The notes under the pieces: generated by a model
What the model saw: the letters and a program-made list of their open reading frames with translations, nothing else
What the model was told of the DNA's origin: nothing
The model's database searches: none
NCBI GenBank assembly: GCA_963842505.1
Contig: CAWJGZ010000004.1
Location: forward strand, 620,001 to 684,000
Length of the DNA stretch: 64,000 nt
Source of the DNA: PALSA-129 sp963842505
GTDB lineage: Bacteria > Acidobacteriota > Terriglobia > Bryobacterales > Bryobacteraceae
Reading direction: 5' to 3'
Shown here: positions 56,299 through 64,000 of the stretch, piece by piece
How positions within the stretch are numbered: position 1 is the first letter of the stretch
Layout: every line of letters starts with the position of its first letter
Program-made: the position numbers and the translations under genes

Positions 56299-58722
56299 CT
56301 ACTTGTTGCCCTCTTTGGGGACGCTGCGGTGGGTGAGGGTCTCGATGGACCAGAGCGCGGGGATGGCGCGGAGATTCACGCCGCGGGTCATGGAGCTGGT
56401 GCTCGAAAGCAGATCGGTGAGCGGGTCGGATGCTCCGCGTGTACCGGTTTCGGTGCGGACACCCTCGAAATTGAAGACCTCGGGATTGTCGATGGTATTG
56501 TCACTGGTGAGCAGGAAATACGTATCCACGCCGAAAGGCGCGGCGATGCCGAAATCGGCGGCAGGCGCATCGCCGGTGAGCGGGATGAGGGGCTGGAAGT
56601 TGGGTTTCTCGCCCACCTGGGTGTAAGGGATGCGGTTGTTTTCGTTGCCGCGGTTGGGCGGAGGAAAGACGCGCGTGCTATCGCCGAAGTGATCGATCAC
56701 GAAGACATAGACCCAGCGCGGCGCCAGGGATTCCGGGGCGGCCAGGGCGGCTTGGTCGGCGCGCAGGTAGAGCTTGTACTGCTCGCCCTCTTTGAAATCG
56801 CCGGAATCCTTGAAGTCACCGAGCTTGCCTTCGATTACCTGCCGGAAGGCCAGATGGTAAGGAAAATTCTCCTGGGACGGCGGCGATTGCAATGTGAGCC
56901 ACGCGCGGATGCGAGCGAGCAGCATGGCCTTGTTGGTGAGCTCCGCGCCGGCGGCCCGGACACCTTCGGAGTCTGGCGGAAGTTTGACCCAATCGCTGCG
57001 AATGGGCAGCGGAAGATATCCGGAAGCGTGGTTGGTTTGGGCGGCGGCGTCGCGGACGCTGGCCTCGGTGGTATCGGGGAGTAACCAGGCATAGACTGGG
57101 CCGGTATCGGCGATCTTTCCCCAAAACCAATACTGCGCGCCGGCGGGCGCGGCGGTGATTTCCACGGCGGAATGCTCGGGATCGCCCAAGGGAATCGCGG
57201 GTACAAGGCCGACGGTGGGAGGCAACCGCACCAGCAAGCGGGCTTTGGGCGGGAGCAAGCGTTTGACGTCGGCGGCCGAAGGGTCGGCGCCGAGAGTTGC
57301 AGGCTTGGCCGCGGCGGGATTGGTTTCGAGGATCCAGGCCGAACCGTTCCAACTGACCACGTGGGTGGGAATGCCGGCGGTGGGGTCGTCGAGCCAGTCG
57401 ATGGTGGAATCGCCCCGGAGCTTTCCGAATTCAGCGACGGCGCGCGCCACCGCAACTTCGGGGGCCGGTTTGGGAATCGAAACGCGCAGGCCGGCTTTGG
57501 CCGGGACCACCCAGCGATCCAGCGCGAGGACGTCTCCCGGCTTGACGGCGCCCTGGCCGACAACGCGGGCTATGGAACCACTGAGGCCCTCGGAGGAAGC
57601 GATTTCCACCGTGACGGTGGGCTGGCTGACGGTCTTGAGGCGGCACTTGGGGAAAAGCCCGATGGCTGTGCCGCCGCGCAGATGGATGTCGGCGCCTTTG
57701 ACGGAATCGACCACCACGGTGAGACCTCCGCCGGCGGCCGGGGGCTGGCCGAAGACGGTCTTCGAAAAGCGCGAGGGACCTCCCATGGCGGGCTGCTGGA
57801 GGGCGCCATTCGAGCCGAGCGCGGCCATGGTGCGGGCGAAAATGCGGTCCACCGGTTCAGAGGCGTAGCGCAGGGACTGGGCGAATGCCCAGGTGAATGC
57901 GCCGTGGGGGCCGTCTTCGGTCTGGACCTCGCGGGCTTCCTGGTTGGACTGGGCGGCGGCCATCGTGAGCACGCCAAGCCTTTCGGGATCGATGGGCTGG
58001 CCGGTGGCGGGATCGAGGTCGGCGGGATCGTTGGCGACAGGCTCATGGAGGGTAACGCCGGGAGTGCCGGCGCGGATGCCGCTATTGGTGCGGGATTTGC
58101 CGCCAGAGTTCCAGGCGCCGCGGGCCAGGGAGCCGCTGTGACAGCTATCGGCGATGAAGGTGACGATGACGCCCTTGCGGGCCGCGGCGAAGAGGATGCG
58201 CGAGATTTCCTTGTCCCGGATGTCGGGCACGTTGCGCCAGTTGTCGGCGGGAACCAGGGTTTGATCCTGCTGTTGCTGTTTGGTGCTGGCTAGGTTCTTG
58301 ATGTGGTTGCCGTGACCGGAATAGTAGAAGAGGCGAAAGTCGCCGGGTTGGGCGTCGTCAACCAGATTCTTTTGCAAGGCCTGGAGGATGGCCTCAGCGG
58401 TGGCGTCCTGATCGGTAAGGACCACAAAATCCTGGAAGCCGAGGCCCTGGAGGACAGCCTGCATGAGGTGGATATCGTTGACGGCGCCGTCCAGGTTGTC
58501 GAAGCGCCAGTACCTAGCGTCGCCCTCCACGGCGGGGCGCTTGACCGTGGGCGGCTTCAAATCACGCAGAAGTTGGGCCTGAGTAGCGGGATCGGGGTTG
58601 TAATTATCGATGCCAACCAGAATGGCGCGGCGCGACTCTCCATGCAGGGCTAAACCGAAGGCCGCCAGGGCAACTGCCAGAAACGCGGCGCGGTCCCGGT
58701 CCGTATGGAGTGGGAGGGACAC
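56299..58722 (-). CDS. Secreted caspase-like (C14/orthocaspase) protein
   Basis: The 807-residue protein has a hydrophobic N-terminus (AAFLAVALAAFGLALHG) suggesting secretion. The caspase domain covers about 30-330: A-I-L-V-G-I-D-N-Y, L-F-Y-Y-S-G-H137-G (His of the dyad), F-I-A-D-S-C194-H-S-G (nucleophile) and G-A-F-T-W-A. Both catalytic residues are present. The C-terminal 450 residues are beta-rich and end in a segment with F-V-I-D-H-F-G-D-S-T-R-V-F; no named domain is recognised. It likely cleaves after Arg/Lys like other orthocaspases, but specificity is unknown. It is divergent from the TAT protein with only 39 bases between. Confidence 0.9.
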   Translation of the reverse strand: MSLPLHTDRDRAAFLAVALAAFGLALHGESRRAILVGIDNYNPDPATQAQLLRDLKPPTVKRPAVEGDARYWRFDNLDGAVNDIHLMQAVLQGLGFQDFVVLTDQDATAEAILQALQKNLVDDAQPGDFRLFYYSGHGNHIKNLASTKQQQQDQTLVPADNWRNVPDIRDKEISRILFAAARKGVIVTFIADSCHSGSLARGAWNSGGKSRTNSGIRAGTPGVTLHEPVANDPADLDPATGQPIDPERLGVLTMAAAQSNQEAREVQTEDGPHGAFTWAFAQSLRYASEPVDRIFARTMAALGSNGALQQPAMGGPSRFSKTVFGQPPAAGGGLTVVVDSVKGADIHLRGGTAIGLFPKCRLKTVSQPTVTVEIASSEGLSGSIARVVGQGAVKPGDVLALDRWVVPAKAGLRVSIPKPAPEVAVARAVAEFGKLRGDSTIDWLDDPTAGIPTHVVSWNGSAWILETNPAAAKPATLGADPSAADVKRLLPPKARLLVRLPPTVGLVPAIPLGDPEHSAVEITAAPAGAQYWFWGKIADTGPVYAWLLPDTTEASVRDAAAQTNHASGYLPLPIRSDWVKLPPDSEGVRAAGAELTNKAMLLARIRAWLTLQSPPSQENFPYHLAFRQVIEGKLGDFKDSGDFKEGEQYKLYLRADQAALAAPESLAPRWVYVFVIDHFGDSTRVFPPPNRGNENNRIPYTQVGEKPNFQPLIPLTGDAPAADFGIAAPFGVDTYFLLTSDNTIDNPEVFNFEGVRTETGTRGASDPLTDLLSSTSSMTRGVNLRAIPALWSIETLTHRSVPKEGNK

Positions 58723-58761
58723 GAATGATATGATATCTCAGTCGTCAGGAGGAGGTGCGGG

Positions 58762-59952
58762 ATGAAGACGAACCGCAGGGGATTCCTTTTGGGGACTCCG
58801 CTGGCCGCTTTTGGACTGGCAGGGTTCGACGAAGAAGCGTTTGCACAAGCTTCCGATGCCGCCGCGCCGCCGGCGGATGTGGTGGATTTTTGGGTCAGAG
58901 ACATGGGGGTTCCGGCTCACATGGTGCTGGGCGGACAAACCACCAGAGGGCGCGCCCCGGCCGGACCGGAGACCTCCAACCTGGCACGCGAGCCGCTTTT
59001 CATACATTACGATCCGGATGAGGGATCGTTAATGACTGCGGACCAAATCCCCGCCGCGAAGATGCACCCGTTCACCGACGCCAAGGTGGATTTTCAATTG
59101 GTGCGGATGCGGCTCAACCCCACCGACCACCATCAATTCGAGAACTTCACTTCCGGCGCAATCTATCTGGACTTCCAGCAGGGGCAGCCGCAATCGGTTT
59201 TCGGCGAAATGGTGTCAATGGCGACGACCACCTTCAGCGCGATCTTTCCGGGGCTGAAGAGCGGAGGGAGCGGAGCGGGCGGAGCGAAGAGCGGAGGAAA
59301 GAGTGGGTCTGGCAGCTCGGCGAGCGGGGCTTCGAAAGGCAAAGCGGCCGCTCCGGCGGCCAGCGCGGCGCCGGGCGGTGGCGCAGCGCCGGCGTCCACC
59401 GTACAGTTACAGGCGGCCAAGCAGGCGCAGTCGATTGTGCTGACGGGCGGCCTGGGTAAGACGTCGTTCGCCTGTTTCGCCAAGGACCCGCGCAAGACGC
59501 TGTTTGGTTCTTTTGTGGATGTGATGTCGAAAGTGGTCAATTCGCCGCTGGTGTCGTACTTGCCGCTCCTGTCCCTGCCGGTGGTAGGGAGCACGGCATT
59601 GGCGGGCATCAAAGGCCTGGTGGGAAGCCTGCAAGGCCAGGGCGGGCAGCAGCACTGGATTCTGCAGAGCCCGCCCACCGACGTGGCAGCCACGGTGGAC
59701 GGCTCCAAGGCTTCTCCGGAGGCTTTGCGGCTGCGCACGGGGAGCTACATTGTAATTCCGAAAGAGCACTCGGCCGCGATGAAGGACCAACTCGGCAAGC
59801 TGAAAATCCTGGACGGCTTTCTGGTGCCGAAAGAAGCGGGGGCTTTGGACGTGTTCGACGCGGCTCCGGAAACGGCGCAGTTGGTGAGCTACATTTCCTT
59901 GCAGGTGACGGTGGCGAACTCGAAGTCCACGGCCAAGCCGGCGGCTGGGTGA
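58762..59952 (+). CDS. TAT-exported protein, unknown, divergent from caspase
   Basis: The 396-residue protein starts at ATG 58762 behind GGAGGAGG. A twin-arginine-type leader (K-T-N-R-R-G-F-L-L-G) precedes a hydrophobic core. The mature part has D-F-W-V-R-D-M-G-V-P, a Gly/Ser/Ala/Lys low-complexity linker (about 163-210) and a hydrophobic segment around 255-290 with L-L-S-L-P-V-V-G-S-T-A-L-A-G-I-K-G-L-V-G-S-L. No family is recognised. Its promoter must overlap that of the caspase gene, and the small gap suggests coordinated expression. Confidence 0.8.
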   Translation: MKTNRRGFLLGTPLAAFGLAGFDEEAFAQASDAAAPPADVVDFWVRDMGVPAHMVLGGQTTRGRAPAGPETSNLAREPLFIHYDPDEGSLMTADQIPAAKMHPFTDAKVDFQLVRMRLNPTDHHQFENFTSGAIYLDFQQGQPQSVFGEMVSMATTTFSAIFPGLKSGGSGAGGAKSGGKSGSGSSASGASKGKAAAPAASAAPGGGAAPASTVQLQAAKQAQSIVLTGGLGKTSFACFAKDPRKTLFGSFVDVMSKVVNSPLVSYLPLLSLPVVGSTALAGIKGLVGSLQGQGGQQHWILQSPPTDVAATVDGSKASPEALRLRTGSYIVIPKEHSAAMKDQLGKLKILDGFLVPKEAGALDVFDAAPETAQLVSYISLQVTVANSKSTAKPAAG

Positions 59953-59965
59953 GAGTGTCGAAGAA

Positions 59966-60027
59966 GCGGGGCGCCGGCTGGAAAGCCGGCGTTGCGGGCC
60001 GGAGGCCTGGCCGGAGGCCCGCTCCAC
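59966..60027 (+). repeat. Dispersed palindromic repeat (family B), copy 2
   Basis: It differs from 17263-17312 by one base in the hairpin loop and by an extra 12-base unit (GGCCGGAGGCCT repeated), and it ends CCCGCTCCAC. It lies 14 bases after the TAT protein gene. Confidence 0.75.
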
Positions 60028-60073
60028 AAGCAGGCGAGTGCGCGATAGCCGGGCATGATGTCATGATGAGGGA

Positions 60074-60442
60074 ATGCCGCTGTTGCCGGTAAGCCGCCGG
60101 GTGTTTCTTCTCGCCGCGGGCGCCGCCGGAATCGGCTTCGCCAAAACCAGCCTCGCGCCGGCGCGCGAACTGGTCCGCCGCGGCGCGCTGGGCCGTATCG
60201 TCTTCTGCCGCGCATTCCAGGGCGATGGCCGGGATTCGCTCGGCGCGCTTCAGTTCCTTTTGGACGCGCCTCCGCCGCTTTCGCGGACCGAACACGGCGC
60301 CGGCTGCGTCACCCTGCGCTACCCTGGCTTTATCGCGTCCTATGAACGGCGCCGCGAGCCCCAGCACTATGGCATAGTGATTTGCGGGAGCCGCGCCACC
60401 TTGGCAGTAAGGCCGGAGGGCTGGCGCGTGTTCTCGACCTAG
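60074..60442 (+). CDS. Short TAT-leader protein resembling the end of a Gfo/Idh/MocA protein
   Basis: The 122-residue product begins with a twin-arginine-like leader (V-S-R-R-V-F-L-L-A-A-G). The rest (E-L-V-R-R-G-A-L-G-R-I-V-F-C-R-A, L-R-Y-P-G-F-I-A-S-Y-E-R-R, Y-G-I-V-I-C-G-S-R-A-T-L-A-V-R-P-E-G-W-R-V-F) resembles the C-terminal half of TAT-exported Gfo/Idh/MocA oxidoreductases. The cofactor-binding half is absent, so it is either a truncated gene or a stand-alone fragment. The confidence is moderate because the match is by eye. Confidence 0.6.
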   Translation: MPLLPVSRRVFLLAAGAAGIGFAKTSLAPARELVRRGALGRIVFCRAFQGDGRDSLGALQFLLDAPPPLSRTEHGAGCVTLRYPGFIASYERRREPQHYGIVICGSRATLAVRPEGWRVFST

Positions 60443-60487
60443 CCGCGGCCGCGAAGATGAAAAAGAGCCTTTAGTCAGGAGCCGTAA

Positions 60488-60847
60488 ATGGATATCGAGT
60501 GGGTTCGCCGCTACTGCATGAAGCTGCCCCACACCACCGAGAAAGTGCAGTGGGGCGCCGATCTCGTTTTCAAAATCGGCGGCAAGATGTACGCCGTGGT
60601 GGTGCTGGAGCCCGCGCCCGTCTGCATGTCGTTCAAGTGCGCGGTGGAGGATTTCGCGGAGTTGACCGAGCGCCCCGGCGTGATCCCCGCACCCTACATG
60701 GCACGGGCGCAGTGGGTAGCGCTCGAAAGCCAGGACGCCCTGCCGGCCGCGGAGATCAAGAGCCTCCTCAAAAAATCGTATGAGCTCGTTCTAGCCAAGC
60801 TTCCCAAAAAGACGCAGCTCGCGCTGAAGTCTTCCGCCCCGCGATGA
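60488..60847 (+). CDS. MmcQ/YjbR family protein
   Basis: The 119-residue cytoplasmic protein has the YjbR pattern: W-V-R-R-Y-C-M-K-L-P-H-T-T-E-K-V-Q-W-G, L-V-F-K-I-G-G-K-M-Y-A-V, P-A-P-Y-M-A-R-A-Q-W-V and L-L-K-K-S-Y-E-L-V. YjbR proteins have a double-wing fold proposed to bind DNA; the role is unknown. It is a small stand-alone gene with 80 bases to the convergent BNR-repeat gene. Confidence 0.88.
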   Translation: MDIEWVRRYCMKLPHTTEKVQWGADLVFKIGGKMYAVVVLEPAPVCMSFKCAVEDFAELTERPGVIPAPYMARAQWVALESQDALPAAEIKSLLKKSYELVLAKLPKKTQLALKSSAPR

Positions 60848-60881
60848 CGTGGGCGGTACAGACGATCGTTTTGCTCTAAGC

Positions 60882-60915
60882 GAGACAGACCACAAAAGGC
60901 GATGGTCTGTCCCAC
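60882..60915. terminator. Hairpin between convergent genes (family D-like)
   Basis: GAGACAGACCA and TGGTCTGTC flank a nine- to ten-base loop, followed by CCAC. It lies between the ends of the YjbR and BNR-repeat genes, so it may terminate both. Confidence 0.45.
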
Positions 60916-60928
60916 AGGCACTCCAAAT

Positions 60929-63754
60929 TTACTGGTCGGCGTCGCCGCCGCGGCCCGCGCGGGACGGATCTACCGGCGCTCGCGACACCAGGCGCGCGTT
61001 CTGCGTATAGCTCTGGCCGCCCACTTTGAGAGTGAAGGTATACTCGCCGGCCTCAACCGCGCCGGCTCGGCCGTTCAGCGGCCACACCACTTGGTTCATT
61101 CCCGCGCGGGCCGGCGGCATCAGGATGCAAACCGCCTTTCCGCCGGCGTCCGCGATGGTGAGCGAGGGCCTGATGCCATCGCCGGCATCGGCGACGCATT
61201 GCGCGCCGCCGAATCCGCCGCGTCCTCCGCCGCGCCCGCCCTGCGGCGCGGCATTCGCGCTCCCCGCGTCAACTGCGGCGGTCTTCAGATAATATGCGAT
61301 CACCATCCCGTTTGGTTCGTTAGGCGTTGAAGGGTAGCGGTCGCCCAGCAGGCGGTAATTGCCCCAGGCTCCATCATGACGTTCCGCAAAGGAACGAATC
61401 GGCAGCAGCGCGGCCTCGCTCGAAAGAAAATTGCCGCCCATGCCGCGCAGCGGCACGATGTTGGTCACCCAAACGCCGCGGCCGTAGGTTCCCACGACGA
61501 GATCGCCCTCGCGCGGGTGGACCAGCAGGTCGGTGACCGGCGCGGGCGCCATGTTGGACTTGAAGGATACCCAATTCGCGCCGCGGTCGAACGAGACGTA
61601 GACACCGGAACTGGCGCCCAGAAACAGCAGATCCGGCTTCACCGTGTCTTCCACAATGGCGGCGGCTTCAGCGACGTCCGGCAAACCGTTGGTCAGCTTG
61701 GTCCAGGTGGCGCCGAAATCGGTGGTGCGCAGGACGTATGGCTTGAAATCGTCCTGGCGGCGGCGCGATTTGGTGATGTAGGCCGTTCCCGCCTCGAAAC
61801 GCGACGCATAGACGCGCGTCACCCAGGCATCTTCGGGGCCACCGGCGGCAGCCACTTTAGCGGTAACGTCGCTCCAATGCGCGCCGCCATCGCGCGTCAC
61901 CTGCACCTTGCCGTCATCCGTGCCGGCCCAGATCACGCCTCCCTGCGCCGGGGATTCGTCAATCGTGACGATAGTGCAGTGCTGGATGGAAGTATCGCGC
62001 GTGTTGATCTTCTCGGGATTGTTCGTGGTGAGATCGGGGCTGATGACTTCCCAGTGGTCGCCGCGGTCCTTTGAGCGCAGCAGAAACTGCGAGCCGTAAT
62101 AGATGGTGTTGTGATCCTGCGGCGAGATACGCACCGGCGACGTCCAGTTGAAACGGTAGAGGATGTCATTGGGGCCGTTCGCGCCGCGGCCGCCCAGCCG
62201 GCCCACGTTGGTGAAAGGATGCGGCGCGTTGGGCTTGGTGGGATCGATGATGGTGCGGGTACGCAGTTGCATGTCGACGCGGCCCAGACTGCCGAGTTCC
62301 TGGTTGTTATACAACCAGCGCCCGGTGGGATCGGGCTGGTTGTACATACCGTCGCCGATGCCGGTCGTGACCCAATCGTCGATGTTCACCGAGCCCGACC
62401 ATCCGTCCACCGGACCTTTCCAGTTTTCGTGATCCTGCAAGCCTTCGTAGATGTTGTAGGGCTGGTCCATATCGACGCCGATGGCATAGACTTCGCCGAG
62501 CTTGAGGTTGGCGAAATGGTCGGTGGTGCGGCCGCCGTCGTAAGTAACCGAAACGCCGCCATCGGAAGTGGCGACCATGTGATTGGAATCTTCGGCGTCG
62601 ATCCACAGACTCCGGAAATCGCCGAAGGTGGTCTGGAAGGGCAGACGGCCGCGGCCTCCACCACCACTACCGAGCCCAACCCAGGTCTTTCCGCCGTCGG
62701 CGGACTCGATCATGCTGGAGCCGGTGATGAAGACATGGTCGGGGTTGTTGGGATCGACACGAAGCTGGTTGAACGAGTAGCCGGCTTTGCGGCTGACGTC
62801 ATCGGCCTGCGCACTGACTTTCTGCCAGGTGCGGCCGGCGTCGCCGGTGCGATAGACTTCGCCGCCGACTTTTTCTTCGGCGCCGCCACGGCCGCGCGGC
62901 GGGCCAGTGTACGGGTTGAAGTTATCGACCACGGCGTACAGCACCTCGGGGTGCGTGCGGCAGATATCGATCCCGATGCGCCCCAGAGTTCCTTTGGGAA
63001 TGCCGTTCTCCAGCTTTTCCCAGTTCTTTCCGCCGTCGATGGTCTTGTAGATGCCGCTGCCGGGTCCGCCATCCTGGATCTTCCAGGGGTAGCGCATAGC
63101 GTCGTACATGGCCGCGTAGAGCACCTTGGGGTCCCGGCGATCGATCACCAGGTCGACCGCGCCGGTGGTCGGGCTCACGAACAACTGCCGCACCCAGGTG
63201 CGGCCGCCATCCACCGATTGGAATACGCCGCGCTCCTGGTTGGGCGAGTATTCGCGGCCGAGCGCGGCCACCCACACGATATCCGGGCTCGACGGATGAA
63301 TCACGATGCGCGCGATATGCTGCGAATCCATGAGCCCCATGTTCTTCCAGGTAGTTCCGCCGTCGGTCGACTTATACACGCCGTCGCCGAAGTAAGCGCT
63401 GCGAGTCAGTGAGTTATCGCCTGTGCCGGCCCAGACTATATTGGCGTCCGAGGGCGCCACCGCAACCGCGCCGACGGAAGCGATGCCAACGCTATCCGTG
63501 ACCGGCTCCCAGGTTGTGCCGTTATTGGTGGTGCGCCACACGCCGCCGGTGCGCGCGCCCGCAAACATCACGCGCTGATGCGCCTTGGCAGGCGTCTCCG
63601 GAACCGCCAGCGCCGCAACCCAAGCGCCCGTGCGGTATGGACCCAGATTGCGATAAGTGAAGGCCTTGAGAAGATCGGTGTAGGACGGATCCGCTGCAAC
63701 CGCCGCGCAGGCAAGCGCTAGCAACACGGCTGGTAAGACACAGACTTTCTTCAT
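60929..63754 (-). CDS. Secreted sortilin/BNR-repeat beta-propeller protein
   Basis: The 941-residue exported protein starts at ATG 63754 behind GGGAGA, with a signal peptide (KKVCVLPAVLLALACAAVAA). It contains many BNR/Asp-box repeats: S-T-D-G-G-T-T-W, S-V-D-G-G-R-T-W, T-I-D-G-G-K-N-W, S-A-D-G-G-K-T-W and T-R-D-G-G-A-H-W. It has the VPS10/sortilin-like arrangement common in Bacteroidetes and Acidobacteria. A Gly/Arg-rich stretch (G-G-R-G-G-G-R-G-G-F-G-G) precedes a C-terminal beta domain with L-K-V-G-G-Q-S-Y. It is likely a glycan-binding or glycosidase-type extracellular protein. The gene to its right, same strand, is a GH31 enzyme. Confidence 0.9.
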   Translation of the reverse strand: MKKVCVLPAVLLALACAAVAADPSYTDLLKAFTYRNLGPYRTGAWVAALAVPETPAKAHQRVMFAGARTGGVWRTTNNGTTWEPVTDSVGIASVGAVAVAPSDANIVWAGTGDNSLTRSAYFGDGVYKSTDGGTTWKNMGLMDSQHIARIVIHPSSPDIVWVAALGREYSPNQERGVFQSVDGGRTWVRQLFVSPTTGAVDLVIDRRDPKVLYAAMYDAMRYPWKIQDGGPGSGIYKTIDGGKNWEKLENGIPKGTLGRIGIDICRTHPEVLYAVVDNFNPYTGPPRGRGGAEEKVGGEVYRTGDAGRTWQKVSAQADDVSRKAGYSFNQLRVDPNNPDHVFITGSSMIESADGGKTWVGLGSGGGGRGRLPFQTTFGDFRSLWIDAEDSNHMVATSDGGVSVTYDGGRTTDHFANLKLGEVYAIGVDMDQPYNIYEGLQDHENWKGPVDGWSGSVNIDDWVTTGIGDGMYNQPDPTGRWLYNNQELGSLGRVDMQLRTRTIIDPTKPNAPHPFTNVGRLGGRGANGPNDILYRFNWTSPVRISPQDHNTIYYGSQFLLRSKDRGDHWEVISPDLTTNNPEKINTRDTSIQHCTIVTIDESPAQGGVIWAGTDDGKVQVTRDGGAHWSDVTAKVAAAGGPEDAWVTRVYASRFEAGTAYITKSRRRQDDFKPYVLRTTDFGATWTKLTNGLPDVAEAAAIVEDTVKPDLLFLGASSGVYVSFDRGANWVSFKSNMAPAPVTDLLVHPREGDLVVGTYGRGVWVTNIVPLRGMGGNFLSSEAALLPIRSFAERHDGAWGNYRLLGDRYPSTPNEPNGMVIAYYLKTAAVDAGSANAAPQGGRGGGRGGFGGAQCVADAGDGIRPSLTIADAGGKAVCILMPPARAGMNQVVWPLNGRAGAVEAGEYTFTLKVGGQSYTQNARLVSRAPVDPSRAGRGGDADQ

Positions 63755-63782
63755 ACGATATCTCCCACTTACGTCTTTCGCA

Positions 63783-64000
63783 TTAGAAACGAATCTCCAG
63801 GGGGTGGCCATCGAAAACGGCGGATTTGGCGGCGCCGCGCATGGTTACGCGGATGTCGCGGCGCGCGGGAGGGAGCATCTTAGAACCGGCGGCCAAGCGC
63901 AGACTAAGTGACTGATGCGCGTCGTTCCAGGCCATCTGGATACCCATCCACTCGCCTTTGCGGTAATTGAAGGACGCTCCGTCGTCTTCATAGAGCAGGA
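63783..64000 (-). CDS. GH31 alpha-glucosidase-like protein, C-terminal fragment
   Basis: The minus strand from the window edge is open to TAA 63785-63783. Its 71 residues read L-L-Y-E-D-D-G-A-S-F-N-Y-R-K-G-E-W, then L-S-L-R-L-A-A-G-S-K-M-L-P-P, then V-F-D-G-H-P-L-E-I-R-F. This matches the C-terminal beta-sandwich of family 31 glycoside hydrolases (alpha-glucosidase or alpha-xylosidase). The catalytic domain is beyond the window. It lies 28 bases upstream of the BNR-repeat gene and could share an operon with it. Confidence 0.8.
   Translation of the reverse strand, partial: LLYEDDGASFNYRKGEWMGIQMAWNDAHQSLSLRLAAGSKMLPPARRDIRVTMRGAAKSAVFDGHPLEIRF

Noticed and set aside
1..64000. CRISPR array, prophage or rRNA operon
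   Set aside because: No regularly spaced direct repeats, no phage structural or integrase genes and no rRNA-like sequence were found. The repeats seen are palindromic and dispersed.

Overview
The window is a high-GC bacterial chromosome segment that looks acidobacterial, most likely of the Solibacter/Bryobacterales lineage. This is inferred from lineage-typical families read in the translations. There are two duplicated ADOP/MacB-type permeases (1-2061 and 24866-27367), a secreted protein with the C-terminal domain first described in Solibacter (14642-15880), and an Oar-like TonB-dependent receptor with a carboxypeptidase-regulatory N-terminus (31391-34741). A DUF1800/DUF1501 pair, a VWFA-related acidobacterial protein, BNR/sortilin-type repeats and YpdA fit the same picture. 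No phage, insertion-sequence transposase, CRISPR array or rRNA was seen.

Layout. 1-13.3 kb holds the ADOP permease tail, a large secreted protein, a divergent proton-pumping pyrophosphatase (hppA), small secreted proteins, a molybdopterin-domain protein, a secreted NADAR-like protein, an SDR dehydrogenase and a DUF4236 protein. 13.4-17.5 kb is visibly AT-richer. It has a PEP-CTERM protein and then a roughly 3.1-kb island bracketed by an intact tRNA-Leu and a 60-bp copy of a tRNA-Leu 3' half. The island carries another tRNA-Leu, a Solibacter-type secreted protein, a HIRAN protein with a membrane anchor and a small ORF. 17.6-28.1 kb has DUF1501/DUF1800, msrA, an MFS exporter, a CheY-like regulator, a DsbA-like thioredoxin, the full ADOP permease and a RelE/XRE toxin-antitoxin pair. 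28.3-34.8 kb has an S46-family protein that lacks its catalytic histidine, a thioesterase, and the TonB receptor with a clear promoter and terminator.

34.9-45.1 kb contains an apparent operon of a MoaD-MoaE fusion, a VWA protein, an Hfq-like protein and an inositol monophosphatase. It is followed by a TPR protein, a diheme cytochrome, lspA-lgt, a signalling operon (small ORF, REC-Hpt-REC protein, PilZ-J-domain fusion) and an NHL-repeat protein. 45.3-48.6 kb is a tightly overlapping hypCDEAB hydrogenase-maturation operon whose HypA lacks the zinc domain. 48.6-64 kb has a small CxxC protein, ypdA, alaS, a MazEF-type pair, an ECF sigma/membrane protein/DUF4252 operon, and a persulfide-dioxygenase-rhodanese protein. 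It ends with a secreted caspase-like protease divergent from a TAT-secreted partner, a YjbR protein, a BNR-repeat protein and the tail of a GH31 glucosidase.

Intergenic space is rich in dispersed palindromic repeats of at least four families. One copy lies inside the signal-peptide region of a coding sequence. The best candidates for new biology are the PilZ-J fusion operon, the catalytically altered S46 protein, the zinc-less HypA, the secreted NADAR-like protein, the secreted caspase pair and the tRNA-bracketed HIRAN island.
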